64,000 nt of DNA from Solea solea (Eukaryota > Chordata > Actinopteri > Pleuronectiformes > Soleidae), in NCBI RefSeq assembly GCF_958295425.1, contig NC_081146.1, forward strand, positions 1,759,501-1,823,500, in the 5' to 3' direction. Below are positions 44,214 through 56,300 of this stretch, piece after piece. Position 1 is the first letter of the stretch; every line of letters begins with the position of its first letter. Under the pieces are notes generated by a model, which saw only the letters and a program-made list of their open reading frames with translations, did no database searches and had not been told where the DNA came from. Position numbers and translations under genes: made by a program.

Positions 44214-46186
44214 ATTGTGTTCAGAGAGCAGGTTCATAAGACGACACTATAGAATTCTGTGTTTCCAGTAACAATGTCAGTGACTCACAAAGGCCCATGG
44301 GCAAATCAGACCCCGCCCCCATGACTTCAGTGACATGATAATGAAGCAGCACATGCCATGCACAGAGTTTGATGATAACTGCTGCTTTAAGTATTGCAGT
44401 AATTGCTATTTCTTCGTTTTTGTTTTCTTTAACAAAAAGAAGAAGAAAGAAGGTCAAGGTCACACACTGAAAAGTTTCAAATAAGATTTCAATTTCAAGC
44501 ACTTTTCATGCAGATTTTTCAGCCTTAACTTACTTTTTATGTAAATATACAGCGAAGAACTGGCCATTTAAACAGCTGTGATCTGTGTGCAAAAATAGCT
44601 TCATCAGCCACTAAATGAACAGAAATGAAATGTATGTATGTTTGGTTAACCACTACCTTAGATCAGTGGTATGTTGAACTTATATAAGAATTTCCATAAG
44701 TGGGTTCACTTTCCAAGAAAACTGATGAGTGTCATTTCTTTGAACTCGCACATTTAATCCAAAATAGCTTTATATGGTATGTTCCTGATCCAGTGGAAAC
44801 CGGATATCAGTTAGAACTGCAGATATCAGTTTGATACATTTAAACAAAAGACCACCATCAAAATATGCAGCGTTACCTGTTTTAAGATAGTGAAGTGAAT
44901 GATGTGATTCTGATTTTAAAAAACCTTTTCACCAACTGAATGGAGATGAACACACGTGTGTTCTGTCTCACCACAGTCGCCATCAAGAGCAGATTTGGGG
45001 ATAGATTTGCTCTTCCTGACACCACTCTCACATTTGCGTAGCACAAGGAATGCACTGGCCCTCCCATGGCTGGGTTAGTTTATTATCTTTGATTATGAAT
45101 ATATAATACAATAATAGTAATAATAGTAATTGCACATCAAATGTGTCCATTTGCGTGTAAAAAGAGAACAGTGGAAACTATCCGACTGACCGAGAGAGGA
45201 AACGAAAGTCGAACCAGAATGAAAGACAAATTTGAGGCAGAACTTTGTGAATGAACCTTCTGCTGCTGCTTAATCAGTTGAACACTTAATGCTTTATACA
45301 TCATGTGTATCAGTGTTAAAATCTCTTGTTAAATCATTTTCCTGGTTGCAGTCCTCTTCTCTGAAACCTCACCTTTTTTTTTCTCAGTATCGCTCATGTG
45401 TGTGTGTGCAGGGTACAGGAACCCTGGTATGCAAACAAAACACCTGCCTCACGGTCTCATGCAGAGTGCGGAGGTTAACACCTTTTTTTTTCCTTCCCTG
45501 TCGTGTTTTGCAGACTTTGTTTTTCTAGTTTTTCCGTCCTGATGTCGTGTGCAGACATCTCAGCATGACGGTGAAAGGACCCACTTATGATTTACACAGA
45601 ACAGAACATTGTTCACGTCTGACCTTTTGCTTTTTAAGTTGTTTTCAGAAGAATTGTTGGTGAATTGAGTGATGTTCTGACAAAAAGCCTCAGTGTGGTT
45701 TCAGACACATAGTGTGTTAGGTTTCACTTTGATAACCACAGGTATCTTCATATTTTAGTCAGACAGCAGCTCTTTCATACGCATCTCCTTTTTTCAGCCA
45801 CAAGACTTATGTTAATAATTGAAATAAGAAGAAGAATGAGATGAGATTATAGTGTGTTGTGTGTTAAGACTATGAGTTTGCCCTTAAATTTAGATTTTGC
45901 TTAAAAGCAAATTGTGAAACCATGGTTATATATCACTTGGGGAACTGAAAGAAGAAACACACACACACACAAATCCATGTGCTTGTTTTGTTTTGATTCT
46001 TAAATCTTGAAAGTTTGAATAGCAACCATTGTTTTCCCTCAGCCGTTTCTATTTAGGGGACAAAGTAGTATTTTTGGAGGATTTTTAGTCGGTAGTCATG
46101 ACTCATCTAACCCATGACATCAGGATGAGACAGGGATGCTGACTATTCACTGACAACATGGATGGAACAAAAGATTTTTTACATTA
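44214..46186. other. Intergenic, no gene recognised
   Basis: Upstream of the canonical CXCR3. At about 44945-45075 (minus) the phrase GTGGTGTCAGGAAGAG vaguely resembles the 5' part of RTE elements, too weak to call. Confidence 0.5.
44311..44320 (-). promoter_or_regulatory. GC box upstream of canonical CXCR3
   Basis: GGGGGCGGGG on the minus strand, about 100 bp upstream of the inferred first coding exon; a typical Sp1-type site. No TATA box was recognised. Confidence 0.45.
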
Positions 46187-46265
46187 ACAATACAAAGGGT
46201 CAATCAAACGGTTGCATTGAACATTTGTCTTCATGTATTACATGAGGTACATAATTCCCATAACA
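46187..46265 (-). repeat. 3' LTR remnant of the endogenous retrovirus
   Basis: Starts TGTTATGGGAATTATG (from 46265 leftwards) and is homologous to the 5' LTR for about 80 bp. It lacks GGTCGCAGGTCACAT-like bases present in the other copy and is truncated at about 46187. A purine-rich GGAGGGATA precedes it. Confidence 0.8.
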
Positions 46266-46552
46266 TATCCCTCCAGCATCATTTTAACAAATGTTGTAGA
46301 GTGTGAGAGCGAAAACCCTATCGAGCAGTTCTAATTATCCATTTTCCTTCTAGATAGGGAACCTCTCTCACGGCAACCACACGCAGGTACTCCATTTGAC
46401 AAGGCATAAAAGCACAACTTCAAAAGCATTTTCATTATATTGTTACCTCAAAACGAATTCAATGGGGACCAATTCAGAACACTACAACTTCAGCTAGATT
46501 TCCTGTAGTACCATCATAATCAGCAGAATAAACACATAAACAAAATGTTCTT

Positions 46553-47000
46553 AAACCATGTTGTTCTTATCTTCATCGCACATTGTACCATATAGATCAT
46601 CATTTGTCAAATCATTTTCTTGGTGGTCATCGGTGGTGGGGACTCTTTCATGCAGCATAGTTGTTTGGGTCAAAGCGGTGTCACTGAGTCTCTGTAACAG
46701 TCCTCTCAAACAGGAAATACAAAAACATCCACAAGTGATTAGAACAGCAATCATCACACCTGCAGATAGTGATGCTGCCATCAGGTGCTGTATTATTTAG
46801 GAATAAATGTACAACACATATCTCCAAACATTCTACATTCTACAGTACTCCTCCTTTTTCAGCAACATCATGTCTAAAGCCATCCTATCCTGCCATGCCA
46901 TTAAACTAGTCTTATCTAACTCTTGATGTATGCCTCCAATTGCTTCCTTAGTGAAATTCAAAAAATCTCTGTTGATTATAATACACATTTTTATCCAATC
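46553..47000 (-). pseudogene. Retroviral env transmembrane-subunit remnant
   Basis: From right to left, a helical segment (TKEAIGGIHQELDK, DRMALDMML), a cysteine region in which a 7-bp tandem duplication at about 46835-46848 shifts the frame, then a stop, and finally a separate 76-codon frame (46781-46553) with a membrane span (VMIAVLITCGCFCISC) and cytoplasmic tail. The surface subunit is not recognisable. At least two breaks prevent a functional fusion protein. Confidence 0.8.
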
Positions 47001-47461
47001 CACATTTTTATTAACAGTTTCCCATCATGCCAGGAGTGATCAAACCATCCTGCTGGTGCATTTCTCTTTATAATACTCCTTGAGTATTTTACACATACTT
47101 TCCACATCTCTTGTTTCCCTCAGGACACAGTGAGGATTCTCGCTCTTGATACCAAACGAGGCAGTCTTTTTCAACCCCCCAAATCTTTATTTTCCAAGGT
47201 TTGGATCTCACGAGGCCCCCTGTGACGGCCTCAGCTCTAGGCTGCCCCTGGAAACTAAATCTAACTTCATCTCACTTAATTGTGACAATAGCACACGTAT
47301 TATCACTGCACCTCTCCTAGTCGCCCACCTAGATTGTTCCTATTGATCTATTCCTCATGTTATCATACCTGGCCTTATGGCACTATATTTAAAATAGGAA
47401 TGCAATTGTGGTCATACATGAAACAGTTATTAAACACAGCTTTAATTCCGGCATGGTGAAT

Positions 47462-47645
47462 GCTTCTACTTATCTGACAGGCATTTGTGCTCTTTTGCAG
47501 TGTGTGATCCGTGTCTGTCTTTCAGGTATGTGTACTGCTGTAGGTGGAGACAGTAGTACTTGATAGGGCCCTTCCCAGCGTGAAGCTGACCAATTCACCA
47601 ACACCCAATCTCCTGGATGAATTGGCCCTCCTGTGGGTGCTGGAT
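47462..47645 (-). pseudogene. Retroviral integrase C-terminal fragment
   Basis: Open frame of about 60 codons with PGDWVLVNW, SRWEGPYQVLLSPPTAV and THCKRA, matching the SH3-like C-terminal DNA-binding domain of integrase in gamma-type retroviruses. The catalytic core is absent upstream. It ends in a TAA just before the env remnant. Confidence 0.8.
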
Positions 47646-48269
47646 CTGGTTTTATTGACTAGTCTGCCTTGAGCATTGTGCTTAGAATTCATTAATCATG
47701 AGGCACACATGTTTCTTAGTAGTTTTAAAATCCATGTAGTAAATAGGTTTATCTATTGTAGACACCATCCCTCCTGATGAATCGTCAACTCGTCTGGGTC
47801 GCCCTCGTCTTCTCTGCCGTGGAATCCCTGAAGAGAACACAGCATCCTACGTCTCTCCTCATAACTTCTGATATCTCCTGAGCTAATTGTCAAATACACT
47901 TAAGAGATGTCTATGGAAATATACATTATTCTACATTATTTCAGCCCTATAATGACTTAGTTTATGACCACTTCAGTTATCCTCTCATCACATCAACCAC
48001 ATCCACACAGCACACGCCTCTTCTCCTATAATGAGTTTCAACAACACTTATACCCCAATTACTATTTTTTATTTAATGAATATGTTAATTCATTAGTACT
48101 GTTGTTTTTATCAAAGGACCATCTGTCCACCAGCAGCCCTTCTGGCTTCACAGCCTGCAATGACCTCATGTCAAAACAGCTTTTCCCCACAAACACGCAC
48201 ATAAAACAACACAAAACCATGGCGCACACATTAAAACATCACAAAACACAAAACAACACACGACAACGC

Positions 48270-48780
48270 TTAGTCTAAATCTTAAATATTACTCAGTCTC
48301 AATTTTAAAGTTATGTCGACAAATCTTAATTTTAACACTCTTTTTAAAACGTTTTCTCTTCTTTTCATCCTCTGTTCTCAATTTCTTCTTTACGTTGTCT
48401 CACTTCCTTTTCTTTCTTGCTTCTGCCTCTTCTTACTTCCCTTTGACTTCACCTCTATCTTTTCTACCAGTTTTTATTTACATTCTTCTACCCGTAATTT
48501 TCCTCTAAACCCATATTTATTTTCCCATCTTTTTATATACTTTACATTATCTAATGCCTTCTGGACCATTTGTTTTGCATCACCTTCATATTGAACCTCG
48601 TCAGGTTCACAACAACATTTATAACAACTATTACAATTTCCCATTTTGATATAAAAAACAAAAAAACCTTCAATTTTTTTCGTACTTTTATTTTAATGTT
48701 CCTTTTTTTTATTTTTATTATTATTTTTTTTTATTTTACCGGTCTTTTCATTTCTTTTTCTTAGTTAGGATCGATCCATT
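48270..48780. other. T-rich low-complexity stretch inside the retrovirus
   Basis: Strongly T/TC-rich on the plus strand, no recognisable protein on either strand. Confidence 0.5.
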
Positions 48781-49144
48781 TCTGTACCGGTTTTTTCACT
48801 TCAGTAGAAGAATACCATGACTTACAGTTTCTTTCGAAATCTGGCAGCGCATATTCAACTTACTGTTGTTACTTTTGAGCTGAATTTGTTTTTAAATTTA
48901 GAAATGGTTGTTTCTTACCCTTTTGATGATTTGAGTCCCTGACTCAATGTTTGTCTGGCTGATCCGTCTCCCCTCCTTGGTTGGGCCCCGTCACTGTCCC
49001 ACTCTTCACAGGACCTGGCCTCCATGACCAAAACGGAGCTTTAAGAGCCCTGTGGTGGAGGACTTTTAGGAGGATTTCTTTTTTCTTACCCCGCCTTGCA
49101 AGGTCTTCAGGTCCGTTGATGTGAAGAGAGCGACAGATATTGGG

Positions 49145-49162
49145 GCCCCACGTTGGGCGCCA
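49145..49162 (-). other. Primer binding site, tRNA-Lys1,2 type
   Basis: TGGCGCCCAACGTGGGGC on the minus strand, three bases after the LTR end. This 18-mer is the complement expected of the 3' end of tRNA-Lys1,2, a known retroviral primer. Confidence 0.9.
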
Positions 49163-49165
49163 AGT

Positions 49166-49545
49166 TGTCAAAAGAATTGAGATCCATAGGAAGGAGATTG
49201 GAGTCAGCTCAGTGTCCAAACAAGGGTTTAATCTTGTACAAGAGGAGCATTCACAAAGCAACACACAGGCCAGTTACAAAGTGAAGACTCTCTGTCTTGG
49301 AGGAAACACATGATATTTATCTGTCTCAATGGGTCTGCTATCACCCTGCCATGAGGTGCAGACCCCCGCCTCTGTGGGTCTGTTATCACCTTGCCCTAAG
49401 TCGCTGACCCTTTTGTCTCTATTCACAAGTCATATCAAACAGTTCCTAAAACAATACAAAGGGTCAATGGTCGCAGGTCACATCAAACGGTTGCATTAAA
49501 CATTTGTCTTCACGTATTACATGAGGTACATAATTCCCATAACAG
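49166..49545 (-). repeat. 5' LTR of the endogenous retrovirus
   Basis: Begins TGTTATGGGAATTATG (from 49545 leftwards) and ends TTTTGACA at 49166, 380 bp with TG...CA ends. An ATTAAA (complement of 49227-49232) could be the polyadenylation signal. The first roughly 95 bp match the 3' LTR remnant at 46187-46265, which differs by an internal deletion of about 15 bp. Confidence 0.85.
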
Positions 49546-50089
49546 ACACTTCATGAAAGGCTCGCGTAATAGAAAATAAAATCTGTGTCAGTCTATGATA
49601 TCTGAAGAATATGTTTGCTGCTTTTTACATCATAAAGTAACTAAGTAACAAAATAACACATTTGAACACGTACTGAAGGAGGCAGCTGTGATGGAAAATC
49701 ATTGATTTCCTCGATGGACCCTGGGGTGAGAGTGAAATCCGGGATGTGCTGCACTGACTACAGGTGGTTTCTCATCAGCTTGTCTTTAGCTTTAGCTTTT
49801 GTGCATATAAACAGGCTGAGGTTAGAAAAACACTGGAAATGTCACAGTCACATAACTGCTTTTATACTTGGGGAAGTGGAAAAGCTGGCACATTGATTAA
49901 AGGTAAATGCTTGTAACTGCAATGGAAACAGATTCAGTGAATAAAGGACAGCGTTTTGGCATAAACACCGTCCTTGTCAGCACCAGTAGTCGTCATGGAG
50001 ACAGAAACCTGGTCCGAATGAAGCTTAAGTTTAGGGCTAAGATCTGAATTGTAGTTAGGTTAATAAGGAATGAATTTGCTTGTTAGGGA
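49546..50089. other. Intergenic, dispersed repeat only
   Basis: Contains at about 49988-50045 the GTCGTCATGGAGACA ... TTAAGTTTAGGGCTAAGA repeat also seen at 11405-11475; nothing else recognised. Confidence 0.55.
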
Positions 50090-50310
50090 TGGGGATAATG
50101 CATGTGTGCATGGGAAGGCAGGTCTCCTCCAGCATCACCCTGAGCATCGGTGCACCACAGGGCTGTGTGTTGAGCCCCTACCTCTTCTCCCTCTCCACAC
50201 TCTCCAATGCAAACCCACCCACGAAGCCAACACCATCGTGGTAGGCAGGATCACGAGCAACAACGAGGCCGCCTACAGGACAGCGGTAGAGAACCACTCA
50301 TTTACCTCAT
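50090..50310 (+). pseudogene. LINE reverse transcriptase fragment lacking the catalytic box
   Basis: Plus-strand remnant with SSITLSIGAPQGCVLSPYLF (RT motif around the finger/palm), a frame slip, and NTIVVGRITSNNEAAYRTAV. In related LINEs the FADD catalytic box lies between NTIV and VVG; here it is absent. The fragment ends about 50 bp before the 16-bp array. Confidence 0.8.
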
Positions 50311-50351
50311 CAAGCTTTACCTCCTTATCCAGCTATGGAAATGAAACAGTT

Positions 50352-53300
50352 CTATGTGTACGACTGGTGGTGTATTTGACTGGTGCAGTATTTGACTGGT
50401 GGTGTATTTGACTGGTGCAGTATTTGACTGGTGGTGTATTTGACTGGTGGTGTATTTGACTGGTGGTGTATTTGACTGGTGCAGTATTTGACTGGTGCAG
50501 TATTTGACTGGTGGTGTATTTGACTGGTGGTGTATTTGACTGGTGCAGTATTTGACTGGTGGTGTATTTGACTGGTGGTGTATTTGACTGGTGCAGTATT
50601 TGACTGGTGCAGTATTTGACTGGTGGTGTATTTGACTGGTGGTGTATTTGACTGGTGCAGTATTTGACTGGTGGTGTATTTGACTGGTGCAGTATTTGAC
50701 TGGTGCAGTATTTGACTGGTGCAGTATTTGACTGGTGGTGTATTTGACTGGTGGTGTATTTGACTTGTGCAGTATTTGACTGGTGCAGTATTTGACTGGT
50801 GGTGTATTTGACTGGTGGTGTATTTGACTGGTGGTGTATTTGACTGGTGCAGTATTTGACTGGTGGTGTATTTGACTGGTGCAGTATTTGACTGGTGGTG
50901 TATTTGACTGGTGGTGTATTTGACTGGTGGTGTATTTGACTGGTGCAGTATTTGACTGGTGGTGTATTTGACTGGTGGTGTATTTGACTGGTGGTGTATT
51001 TGACTGGTGCAGTATTTGACTGGTGGTGTATTTGACTGGTGGTGTATTTGACTGGTGCAGTATTTGACTGGTGGTGTATTTGACTGGTGGTGTATTTGAC
51101 TGGTGGTGTATTTGACTGGTGGTGTATTTGACTGGTGCAGTATTTGACTGGTGCAGTATTTGACTGGTGGTGTATTTGACTGGTGGTGTATTTGACTGGT
51201 GCAGTATTTGACTGGTGGTGTATTTGACTGGTGGTGTATTTGACTGGTGGTGTATTTGACTGTTGCAGTATTTGACTGGTGCAGTATTTGACTGGTGGTG
51301 TATTTGACTGGTGGTGTATTTGACTGGTGGTGTATTTGACTGGTGCAGTATTTGACTGGTGCAGTATTTCACTGGTGGTGTATTTGACTGGTGGTGTATT
51401 TGACTTGTGCAGTATTTGACTGGTGCAGTATTTGACTGGTGGTGTATTTGACTGGTGCAGTATTTGACTGGTGGTGTATTTGACTGGTGCAGTATTTGAC
51501 TGGTGCAGTATTTGACTGGTGCAGTATTTGACTGGTGGTGTATTTGACTGGTGGTGTATTTGACTGGTGGTGTATTTGACTGGTGCAGTATTTGACTGGT
51601 AGTGTATTTGACTGGTGCAGTATTTGACTGGTGGTGTATTTGACTGGTGCAGTATTTGACTGGTGGTGTATTTGACTGGTGCAGTATTTGACTGGTGCAG
51701 TATTTGACTGGTGGTGTATTTGACTGGTGGTGTATTTGACTGGTGGTGTATTTGACTGGTGCAGTATTTGACTGGTGCAGTATTTGACTGGTGGTGTATT
51801 TGACTGGTGGTGTATTTGACTGGTGGTGTATTTGACTAGTGCAGTATTTGACTGGTGCAGTATTTGACTGGTGGTGTATTTGACTGGTGGTGTATTTGAC
51901 TGGTGCAGTATTTGACTGGTGCAGTATTTGACTGGTGGTGTATTTGACTGGTGCAGTATTTGACTGGTGCAGTATTTGACTGGTGCAGTATTTGACTGGT
52001 GGTGTATTTGACTGGTGCAGTATTTGACTGGTGGTGTATTTGACTGGTGCAGTATTTGACTGGTGGTGTATTTGACTGGTGGTGTATTTGACTGGTGCAG
52101 TATTTGACTGGTGCAGTATTTGACTGGTGGTGTATTTGACTGGTGGTGTATTTGACTGGTGCAGTATTTGACTGGTGGTGTATTTGACTGGTGGTGTATT
52201 TGACTGGTGGTGTATTTGACTGGTGCAGTATTTGACTGGTGCAGTATTTGACTGGTGGTGTATTTGACTGGTGGTGTATTTGACTGGTGGTGTATTTGAC
52301 TGGTGCAGTATTTGACTGGTGGTGTATTTGACTGGTGCAGTATTTGACTGGTGCAGTATTTGACTGGTGGTGTATTTGACTGGTGCAGTATTTGACTGGT
52401 GGTGTATTTGACTGGTGCAGTATTTGACTGGTGGTGTATTTGACTGGTGGTGTATTTGACTGGTGCAGTATTTGACTGGTGCAGTATTTGACTGGTGGTG
52501 TATTTGACTGGTGGTGTATTTGACTGGTGCAGTATTTGACTGGTGGTGTATTTGACTGGTGGTGTATTTGACTGGTGGTGTATTTGACTGGTGCAGTATT
52601 TGACTGGTGCAGTATTTGACTGGTGGTGTATTTGACTGGTGGTGTATTTGACTGGTGCAGTATTTGACTGGTGGTGTATTTGACTGGTGCAGTATTTGAC
52701 TGGTGCAGTATTTGACTGGTGCAGTATTTGACTGGTGGTGTATTTGACTGGTGGTGTATTTGACTTGTGCAGTATTTGACTGGTGCAGTATTTGACTGGT
52801 GGTGTATTTGACTGGTGGTGTATTTGACTGGTGGTGTATTTGACTGGTGCAGTATTTGACTGGTGGTGTATTTGACTGGTGCAGTATTTGACTGGTGGTG
52901 TATTTGACTGGTGGTGTATTTGACTGGTGGTGTATTTGACTGGTGCAGTATTTGACTGGTGGTGTATTTGACTGGTGGTGTATTTGACTGGTGGTGTATT
53001 TGACTGGTGCAGTATTTGACTGGTGGTGTATTTGACTGGTGGTGTATTTGACTGGTGGTGTATTTGACTGGTGCAGTATTTGACTGGTGGTGTATTTGAC
53101 TGGTGGTGTATTTGACTGGTGGTGTATTTGACTGGTGCAGTATTTGACTGGTGCAGTATTTGACTGGTGGTGTATTTGACTGGTGGTGTATTTGACTGGT
53201 GCAGTATTTGACTGGTGGTGTATTTGACTGGTGGTGTATTTGACTGGTGGTGTATTTGACTGTTGCAGTATTTGACTGGTGCAGTATTTGACTGGTGGTG

Positions 53301-56300
53301 TATTTGACTGGTGGTGTATTTGACTGGTGGTGTATTTGACTGGTGCAGTATTTGACTGGTGCAGTATTTCACTGGTGGTGTATTTGACTGGTGGTGTATT
53401 TGACTTGTGCAGTATTTGACTGGTGCAGTATTTGACTGGTGGTGTATTTGACTGGTGCAGTATTTGACTGGTGGTGTATTTGACTGGTGCAGTATTTGAC
53501 TGGTGCAGTATTTGACTGGTGCAGTATTTGACTGGTGGTGTATTTGACTGGTGGTGTATTTGACTGGTGGTGTATTTGACTGGTAGTGTATTTGACTGGT
53601 GCAGTATTTGACTGGTGGTGTATTTGACTGGTGCAGTATTTGACTGGTGGTGTATTTGACTGGTGCAGTATTTGACTGGTGCAGTATTTGACTGGTGGTG
53701 TATTTGACTGGTGCAGTATTTGACTGGTGGTGTATTTGACTGGTGCAGTATTTGACTGGTGCAGTATTTGACTGGTGGTGTATTTGACTGGTGGTGTATT
53801 TGACTAGTGCAGTATTTGACTGGTGCAGTATTTGACTGGTGGTGTATTTGACTGGTGGTGTATTTGACTGGTGCAGTATTTGACTGGTGCAGTATTTGAC
53901 TGGTGGTGTATTTGACTGGTGCAGTATTTGACTGGTGCAGTATTTGACTGGTGCAGTATTTGACTGGTGGTGTATTTGACTGGTGCAGTATTTGACTTGT
54001 GCAGTATTTGACTGGTGCAGTATTTGACTGGTGGTGTATTTGACTGGTGGTGTATTTGACTAGTGCAGTATTTGACTGGTGCAGTATTTGACTGGTGGTG
54101 TATTTGACTGGTGGTGTATTTGACTGGTGCAGTATTTGACTGGTGCAGTATTTGACTGGTGGTGTATTTGACTGGTGTAGTATTTGACTGGTGCAGTATT
54201 TGACTGGTGGTGTATTTGACTGGTGCAGTATTTGACTTGTGCAGTATTTGACTGGTGCAGTATTTGACTGGTGGTGTATTTGACTGGTGGTGTATTTGAC
54301 TGGTGCAGTATTTGACTGGTGGTGTATTTGACTGGTGCAGTATTTGACTGGTGGTATATTTGACTGGTGGTGTATTTGACTGGTGGTGTATTTGACTGGT
54401 GAGTATTTGACTGGTGGTGTATTTGACTGGTGCAGTATTAGACTGGTTGTGTATTTGACTGGTGGTGTATTTGACTGGTTGTGTATTTGACTGGTGGTGT
54501 ATTTGACTGGTGCAGTATTTGACTGGTGGTGTATTTGACTGGTGGTGTATTTGGCTGGTGGTGTATTTGACTGGTGCAGTATTTGACTGGTGGTGTATTT
54601 GACTGGTGGTGTATTTGACTGGTGGTGTATTTGACTGGTGGTGTATTTGACTGGTGCAGTATTTGACTGGTGGTGTATTTGACTGGTGCAGTATTTGACT
54701 GGTGGTGTATTTGACTGGTGCAGTATTTGACTGGTGCAGTATTTGACTGGTGGTGTATTTGACTGGTGGTGTATTTGACTGGTGGTGTATTTGACTGGTG
54801 GTGTATTTGACTGGTGGTGTATTTGACTGGTGCAGTATTTGACTGGTGCAGTATTTGACTGGTGGTGTATTTGACTGGTGGTGTATTTGACTGGTGCAGT
54901 ATTTGACTGGTGCAGTATTTGACTGGTGGTGTATTTGACTGGTGCAGTATTTGACTGGTGCAGTATTTGACTGGTGCAGTATTTGACTGGTGGTGTATTT
55001 GACTGGTGCAGTATTTGACTTGTGCAGTATTTGACTGGTGCAGTATTTGACTGGTGGTGTATTTGACTGGTGGTGTATTTGACTGGTGCAGTATTTGACT
55101 GGTGGTGTATTTGACTGGTGCAGTATTTGACTGGTGGTGTATTTGACTGGTGGTGTATTTGACTGGTGGTGTATTTGACTGGTGCAGTATTTGACTGGTG
55201 GTGTATTTGACTGGTGGTGTATTTGACTGGTGGTGTATTTGACTGGTGCAGTATTTGACTGGTGCAGTATTTGACTGGTGGTGTATTTGACTGGTGATGT
55301 ATTTGACTGGTGGTGTATTTGACTTGTGCAGTATTTGACTGGTGCAGTATTTGACTGGTGGTGTATTTGACTGGTGCAGTATTTGACTGGTGGTGTATTT
55401 GACTGGTGGTGTATTTGACTGGTGGTGTATTTGACTGGTGCAGTATTAGACTGGTTGTGTATTTGACTGGTGGTGTATTTGACTGGTGGTGTATTTGACT
55501 GGTGGTGTATTTGACTGGTGCAGTATTTGACTGGTGCAGTATTTGACTGGTGGTGTATTTGACTGGTGGTGTATTTGACTTGTGCAGTATTTGACTGGTG
55601 CAGTATTTGACTGGTGGTGTATTTGACTGGTGCAGTATTTGACTGGTGGTGTATTTGACTGGTGCAGTATTTGACTGGTGCAGTATTTGACTGGTGCAGT
55701 ATTTGACTGGTGGTGTATTTGACTGGTGGTGTATTTGACTGGTGGTGTATTTGACTGGTGCAGTATTTGACTGGTAGTGTATTTGACTGGTGGTGTATTT
55801 GACTGGTGCAGTATTTGACTGGTGGTGTATTTGACTGGTGCAGTATTTGACTGGTGCAGTATTTGACTGGTGGTGTATTTGACTGGTGCAGTATTTGACT
55901 GGTGCAGTATTTGACTGGTGGTGTATTTGACTTGTGCAGTATTTGACTGGTGCAGTATTTGACTGGTGCAGTATTTGACTGGTGCAGTATTTGACTGGTG
56001 CAGTATTTGACTGGTGGTGTATTTGACTGGTGGTGTATTTGACTGGTGGTGTATTTGATTGGTGGTGTATTTGACTGGTGCAGTATTTGACTGGTGCAGT
56101 ATTTGACTGGTGGTGTATTTGACTGGTGCAGTATTTGACTGGTGCAGTATTTGACTGGTGGTGTATTTGACTTGTGCAGTATTTCACTGGTGCAGTATTT
56201 GACTGGTGGTGTATTTGACTTGTGCAGTATTTCACTGGTGCAGTATTTGACTGGTGGAGTATTTGACTGGTGGTGTATTTGACTGGTGGTGTATTTGACT

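Larger units (their letters stand above)
46187..49545 (-). mobile_element. Degraded endogenous retrovirus (proviral remnant)
   Basis: Minus-oriented, about 3.36 kb. Order from the right: complete 5' LTR (49545-49166), 3-nt gap, primer binding site (49162-49145), leader and unrecognised or decayed region (49144-47650), integrase C-terminus (47645-47462), env transmembrane-subunit fragments (about 47000-46553), then a remnant of the 3' LTR (46265-46187). Gag, protease and polymerase are not recognisable, so a large internal deletion or decay has occurred. The env type (CX6CC region) is gamma/epsilon-retrovirus-like. It cannot make infectious particles: most genes are gone and those left are broken. 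Confidence 0.85.

Noticed and set aside
44945..45075. Possible RTE 5' fragment
   Set aside because: Similarity limited to a short GTGTCAGGAAGRG phrase; too weak.
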